Positions 60,953-64,000 of a DNA stretch of 64,000 nt are shown piece by piece. Within the stretch, counting starts at the first letter, position 1, and every line of letters starts with the position of its first letter. Made by a program: the position numbers and the translations under genes. The DNA is from Vibrio sp. PID17_43 (GTDB lineage: Bacteria; Pseudomonadota; Gammaproteobacteria; Enterobacterales; Vibrionaceae), in NCBI RefSeq assembly GCF_002608565.1, contig NZ_LIXM01000018.1, positions 40,944 through 104,943 of the forward strand, given 5' to 3'. The notes under the pieces were generated by a model. The model was not told the origin of the DNA and did not search any database. It was given only the letters and a program-made list of their open reading frames with translations.

Positions 60953-62080
60953 ATGAGTACCATATTTTCTTTTTTTTCAGGGGCTGGTTTTTTAGACTTA
61001 GGTTTTGAAAATGCAGGTTTTAACGTTGCTTTTGTTAATGAGTATCATGCTCCTTTCTTAGAGGCATATAAGCACTCTAGAAATGTCATGGGTCATGCAG
61101 AACCTCGTTATGGCTACTTTCTAAATAGCATTGAGGATTTTGTAAACGGTGGTGATAAGTCTCAATCATTAACAAATTGTATTGATGATGCTCGTGCTCA
61201 GGGAGAACTTGTCGGTTTTATTGGTGGTCCACCGTGCCCTGACTTTTCAGTAGCAGGTAAAAACCGAGGTCATGAGGGCGAAAATGGTAAGTTGACCCGA
61301 ACCTATATCGACGGAATTATTGAACATCAACCTGACTATTTCTTATTTGAGAACGTAAAAGGGCTTTGGAGAACTGCAAGGCATCGTGCATTTTACGAAG
61401 AAATGAAAGAGCGTCTGAGAGGTTCAGGTTATGTTTTGTCTGATAATTTACTGAATAGTATTAGGTATGGTGCAGCTCAAGACCGTGACAGAATCTTACT
61501 ATTTGGTATTAAAAAGCATTTAGTTAGTTCAATATTGTCATCTGATGAAATGCAATCGGGAGGCATTTCTGCTGCGAATTTTGACTGGGAAGCTCGAACT
61601 TCTTTTACACTCGAACAATCGCTGAAACTGAAATCGTGGCCTGAGAGTCATCCTTTCATCGAAAATGGTAATCAAAACCTGCCAGATGGAGTTGTTGAAG
61701 AACTAACTGTTGAATATTGGTTTCAGAAAAACAACGTGCTTAATCATCCCAATGCAAAGCACCACTTTGCCCCTAGATCAGCAAAGTTTGGTGAAATAGA
61801 AGAGGGTGATGTTAGTAAAAAGTCATTTAAGCGTCTTCATCGCTGGAGATATTCTCCTACGGCAGCGTACGGTAACAATGAGGTTCACTTGCACCCTTAC
61901 TTTGCGAGACGAATCAGTGCCGCTGAAGCTTTGGCAATCCAATCGCTACCAATTGAGTTTCAGCTTCCTCCATCAATGACTTTAAGTAACATGTTTAAAA
62001 CGATTGGAAATGGGGTTCCGTACCTAGCAGCATTAGGTGTTGCTAAAACAATAGATGATTTTCTAAAAAAACTAGGTTAA
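60953..62080 (+). CDS. C5-cytosine DNA methyltransferase
   Basis: 375 residues from ATG 60953 (AAGGTG upstream). Motif I FSGAGFLDLGF (8-18), motif IV GGPPCPDFS with catalytic C95, motif VI ENV (133-135), motif VIII QDRDR (176-180), motif IX RRISAAEALAIQSLP and motif X GNGVP. The variable target-recognition region lies at about 220-300. Paired with the endonuclease gene 130 bp downstream in the same orientation. AT-rich compared with the core genes. Confidence 0.93.
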   Translation: MSTIFSFFSGAGFLDLGFENAGFNVAFVNEYHAPFLEAYKHSRNVMGHAEPRYGYFLNSIEDFVNGGDKSQSLTNCIDDARAQGELVGFIGGPPCPDFSVAGKNRGHEGENGKLTRTYIDGIIEHQPDYFLFENVKGLWRTARHRAFYEEMKERLRGSGYVLSDNLLNSIRYGAAQDRDRILLFGIKKHLVSSILSSDEMQSGGISAANFDWEARTSFTLEQSLKLKSWPESHPFIENGNQNLPDGVVEELTVEYWFQKNNVLNHPNAKHHFAPRSAKFGEIEEGDVSKKSFKRLHRWRYSPTAAYGNNEVHLHPYFARRISAAEALAIQSLPIEFQLPPSMTLSNMFKTIGNGVPYLAALGVAKTIDDFLKKLG

Positions 62081-62111
62081 AAGGTTAACGTTAAATAGCG
62101 CCTAGACAAAA

Positions 62112-62206
62112 CATCTCCTTAGTTATATAGTTGCATATGCAGCAAGGTTGCATGCCGATTTGCGGCGTTAACCAGTCTTGCTTGTTTGACTTATTCTAAG
62201 GAGATG
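62112..62206 (+). promoter_or_regulatory. Inverted repeat covering the endonuclease ribosome site
   Basis: CATCTCCTTAG (62112-62122) is the exact reverse complement of CTAAGGAGATG (62196-62206), which contains the AAGGAGA ribosome site of the endonuclease gene (ATG 62211). An outer pair GGTTAACG (near 62082) / CGTTAACC (near 62165) also exists. The RNA hairpin could block translation of the endonuclease. Confidence 0.65.
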
Positions 62207-62210
62207 CATA

Positions 62211-63080
62211 ATGCCTCAAAACCTCATCAAAACTGATGTCAATGGTAAACCAACTGTTGATACTAAAAACGCTTTTATTCAGTCTGTTAGCGGTACTTTA
62301 CCTACAGGTGATTGGAACTATAGAGCGCATCTAGATCAAATTCAAAAGTCAGTTCTTGACGCTAATCACCGTGTTACATCAGGCGCTATATCTAATTGTC
62401 GCGGAACATGGTATGAGTGGATGCTTGCCATTGATCTATATAATGAATGGTGTAATTCGGAACATGACTACCTTATGGTGCCACTCCCAAACATCAGTCG
62501 ATTCGATTGTGCAACTTTGTATGTTCCTGAAGTGAGTAAGTTCATTTTTGATTTAAGAAGAAAGCTTCATGGCTCTCTTGATATCGAACTAATTACGTCA
62601 AACCCTGACTTTGTAATGTTCGACACATCCGAGTTAGTTTGTAAGTCTGATTTTGAGCCAATATCGCGTGTTACCCCCTCGACGATAGAGTTTATTGATA
62701 ACTTTTTTAGACAGTTAGTCGGGAAATGTAAGTTGGATGACATTGTTGCATATATGGCAACGAAAACGTCTTTAAGGCCTGACCGACGTTTGCAAATCGT
62801 TCATGAGGGAAGTTTGACTAAAGCGATGTATGTTCATCTTCAAACGCGACTTTGGATAGATAAACCTAGGAAAATAAAGTACTTTGGGGCATCTCTTTCT
62901 TTAAATGCGAAAGATAGAATTGCTTTAAAAACGGTGGCAACTCATTCTATAACAACTATTCTTTCTGAGCCTGAAAAAGCTGTGGATGAGTGTTTTGAGT
63001 TGTCTTCAAGAGAGCAGCTTTACACTGCTTTGTCAGTAATGCACGAGTCGATTCTACCTCGAACATCACTTGAACTCTAA
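62211..63080 (+). CDS. Type II restriction endonuclease, Cfr10I/Bse634I fold
   Basis: 289 residues. Candidate catalytic residues E69 (GTWYEWML), D133 (NPDFVMF), K185 (ATKTSLRPDRR) and E199 (IVHEG) reproduce the spacing known for Cfr10I (E71, D134, K190, E204), including the same 14-residue K-to-E distance. The family cuts RCCGGY-like or GCCGGC-like sites as tetramers; the target here is inferred only. Lies just downstream of the methylase. Confidence 0.8.
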   Translation: MPQNLIKTDVNGKPTVDTKNAFIQSVSGTLPTGDWNYRAHLDQIQKSVLDANHRVTSGAISNCRGTWYEWMLAIDLYNEWCNSEHDYLMVPLPNISRFDCATLYVPEVSKFIFDLRRKLHGSLDIELITSNPDFVMFDTSELVCKSDFEPISRVTPSTIEFIDNFFRQLVGKCKLDDIVAYMATKTSLRPDRRLQIVHEGSLTKAMYVHLQTRLWIDKPRKIKYFGASLSLNAKDRIALKTVATHSITTILSEPEKAVDECFELSSREQLYTALSVMHESILPRTSLEL

Positions 63081-63279
63081 GTATGCAAGTTGTCTATGCT
63101 GTTGGGCTATGTATCGACTTAAGTATTGCGGAAGAAGAAGTAGTAGCTTATACGAGAGCTATTTCTTGTTAAATCTGAGTGCTTTGTTTGAATAACAGAT
63201 CTACCTTGATCCTAATTTATGGTCCTTAACATGCAACAAGATCCTAGTAAGTCCAACTAGGTAAGAGACCATGTGAGGT
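63081..63279. other. Right-end non-coding DNA of the island
   Basis: 199 bp with no gene. Nested inverted repeats ATGGTC/GACCAT and CCTAGT/ACTAGG occur between 63220 and 63272, just outside the att core; they could be recombination-protein sites. Confidence 0.45.
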
Positions 63280-63630
63280 ATTCAAAATCCGTTGCCTTCG
63301 GGCGTGGCGGTTCAAGTCCGCCTACCGGTACCATATTTAAACAACAAAGCCTCGACGAAAGTCGGGGCTTTGTTGTATCTAGCACAATCAATAGCTTTCC
63401 TCAGTTTTCCTTGCCTGTTATCAACGAAAATCTCTCCCGATAGACTCCCTTTATCAACCCTGAAATTTTGCCCATGGTGCATCTATGGTTCATCGCATGT
63501 CGATTCTGTGCGCAAGGGAATTCCCGTAAATCCAACAAACTCCGGTTACTACAAAGTCTTAAGCCAGTATTGCCAAGAGCGCTGAGCTACCAGAACCATG
63601 GTCCTACCATGGTGAATTTACGGTGGTATG
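63280..63630 (+). repeat. Right 351-bp direct repeat (att right, extended)
   Basis: Gap-free match to 44987-45337 with 12 mismatches. Begins with the 3' 54 bases of tRNA-Leu(CAA), not a complete tRNA, and includes a terminator and two ACCATGGT boxes. Confidence 0.93.
63342..63375 (+). terminator. tRNA-Leu terminator, right copy
   Basis: Same 15-bp stem as the left copy with a GAAA tetraloop in place of TTCG and one C-G pair changed to U-G pairing. Confidence 0.85.
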
Positions 63631-63660
63631 GGTTTTCTTATGTGTTAGCTTGGAGGGTAA

Positions 63661-63879
63661 CTTGAAGAGTACCATAACATTCCAAGTTCACTGGTTGGTG
63701 AAAGAGTCGGCAAAAAACAATTTATCAATGGTCTTATGACAGCCTCGCGTTTTTTTGGCGTTGAATATGAGGAGCTAGAGTCGGTGATTCCAAAGTCATT
63801 GGCTGACGATGAAGAATTGCTCGATATGCCTAAGTTTATCCGTGATGGAAAATTGTTGAGTAAGCTAGGTACTGTTTAG
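63661..63879 (+). pseudogene. Truncated gene fragment after the right repeat
   Basis: An open frame begins 30 bp after the repeat without a plausible start (EYHNIPSSLVGERVGKKQFI ...) and ends KLLSKLGTV at 63879. It reads as a C-terminal remnant cut off at its 5' end; an internal ATG at 63736 would give 47 residues. Family not recognised. Confidence 0.45.
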
Positions 63880-63891
63880 ATTTGCTGAGGC

Positions 63892-64000
63892 TGTCAACGC
63901 CAGTTTAAATTTGATCCACTTATCGACGTTATCGCCGAAGTAAAACTGACCCACCCACGTTATTAACTCTTGTTTCCAGATAGACTTTCTAGAACCGCTG
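63892..64000. mobile_element. Possible IS21-type element end
   Basis: TGTCAACGCCAG followed by AAATTTGATCCACTT and AAAACTGACCCACCC, resembling the multiple terminal repeats of IS21-family elements. The window ends before any transposase frame can be confirmed. Confidence 0.35.

Larger units (their letters stand above)
45064..63356. mobile_element. 18.3-kb genomic island in tRNA-Leu
   Basis: Bounded by the 77-bp identical core in tRNA-Leu; excision at the core would release 18,293 bp. It holds an integrase, a DNA polymerase/helicase/SSB module, a PLD nuclease, a type II R-M pair and many small genes with no core-genome function. No conjugation or phage structural genes are seen, so mobility beyond excision would need a helper. 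Confidence 0.88.

Overview
The window reads as chromosome I of a Vibrio or close relative (Vibrionaceae). The conserved gene order (yhdP-nit-tldD; npr-rapZ-ptsN-hpf-rpoN-lptBAC-kdsD; mlaFEDCB-ibaG-murA; ridA-pyrIB-argF; valS-holC-pepA//lptFG), E. coli-sized gammaproteobacterial orthologues and a DUF2787-type accessory gene all point that way. The species cannot be fixed from the sequence alone.

Bases 1-44955 are core genome. The left part carries envelope and proteostasis genes: the 3' end of yhdP, a nitrilase-family amidase, tldD, a PIN-PhoH ATPase, rapA, rluA, a 2-hydroxyacid dehydrogenase, darP/yjgA, pmbA/tldE and mgtE. Next comes the nitrogen-PTS / sigma-54 / LPS-export block on the minus strand (npr to kdsD, then a Ca/Na exchanger), with no kdsC between kdsD and lptC. 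The Mla phospholipid-trafficking operon with ibaG and murA follows on the plus strand, then plsC. The nucleotide/arginine block (ridA, pyrI, pyrB with an attenuator and a 31-residue leader peptide, argF with an ARG-box-like site, arcA) is followed by rraB, an orphan GH2-type sugar-binding-fold protein, a GNAT, a DUF2061 protein under a Fur-box-like site, valS-holC, pepA, lptF-lptG and an RDD protein. Envelope lipid transport (YhdP, LptABC, LptFG, Mla, PlsC, KdsD) recurs through the whole core.

Bases 44956-45040 are a tRNA-Leu(CAA) gene, and everything to its right is accessory DNA. A 351-bp direct repeat (44987-45337 and 63280-63630) starts in the tRNA anticodon arm and carries the tRNA 3' part, its terminator and about 255 bp more. 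It brackets an 18.3-kb genomic island with a tyrosine integrase. The island carries a PIN/NYN-like protein, an HTH protein facing a PLD-type nuclease, two pairs of very small basic/acidic proteins, a DUF2787 gene broken by one in-frame stop, an 800-bp non-coding segment rich in stem-loops, a divergent XRE regulator and a four-gene leftward operon. That operon encodes an unknown protein, a zinc-type ssDNA-binding-like protein, an SF2 helicase with a cysteine cluster and C-terminal HTH, and a family A DNA polymerase. Further right are a frameshifted NUMOD-like HTH gene and a type II restriction-modification pair (C5-methylase plus Cfr10I/Bse634I-fold endonuclease). To the right of the second repeat lie a truncated gene and what looks like the end of an IS21-type element, so another accessory unit probably continues beyond the window.

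The most interesting candidate system is the island's private replication module (54139-59953) together with the stem-loop-rich non-coding segment, which suggests an integrative element that can replicate when excised. A second candidate is the hairpin that appears able to hide the ribosome-binding site of the restriction enzyme.
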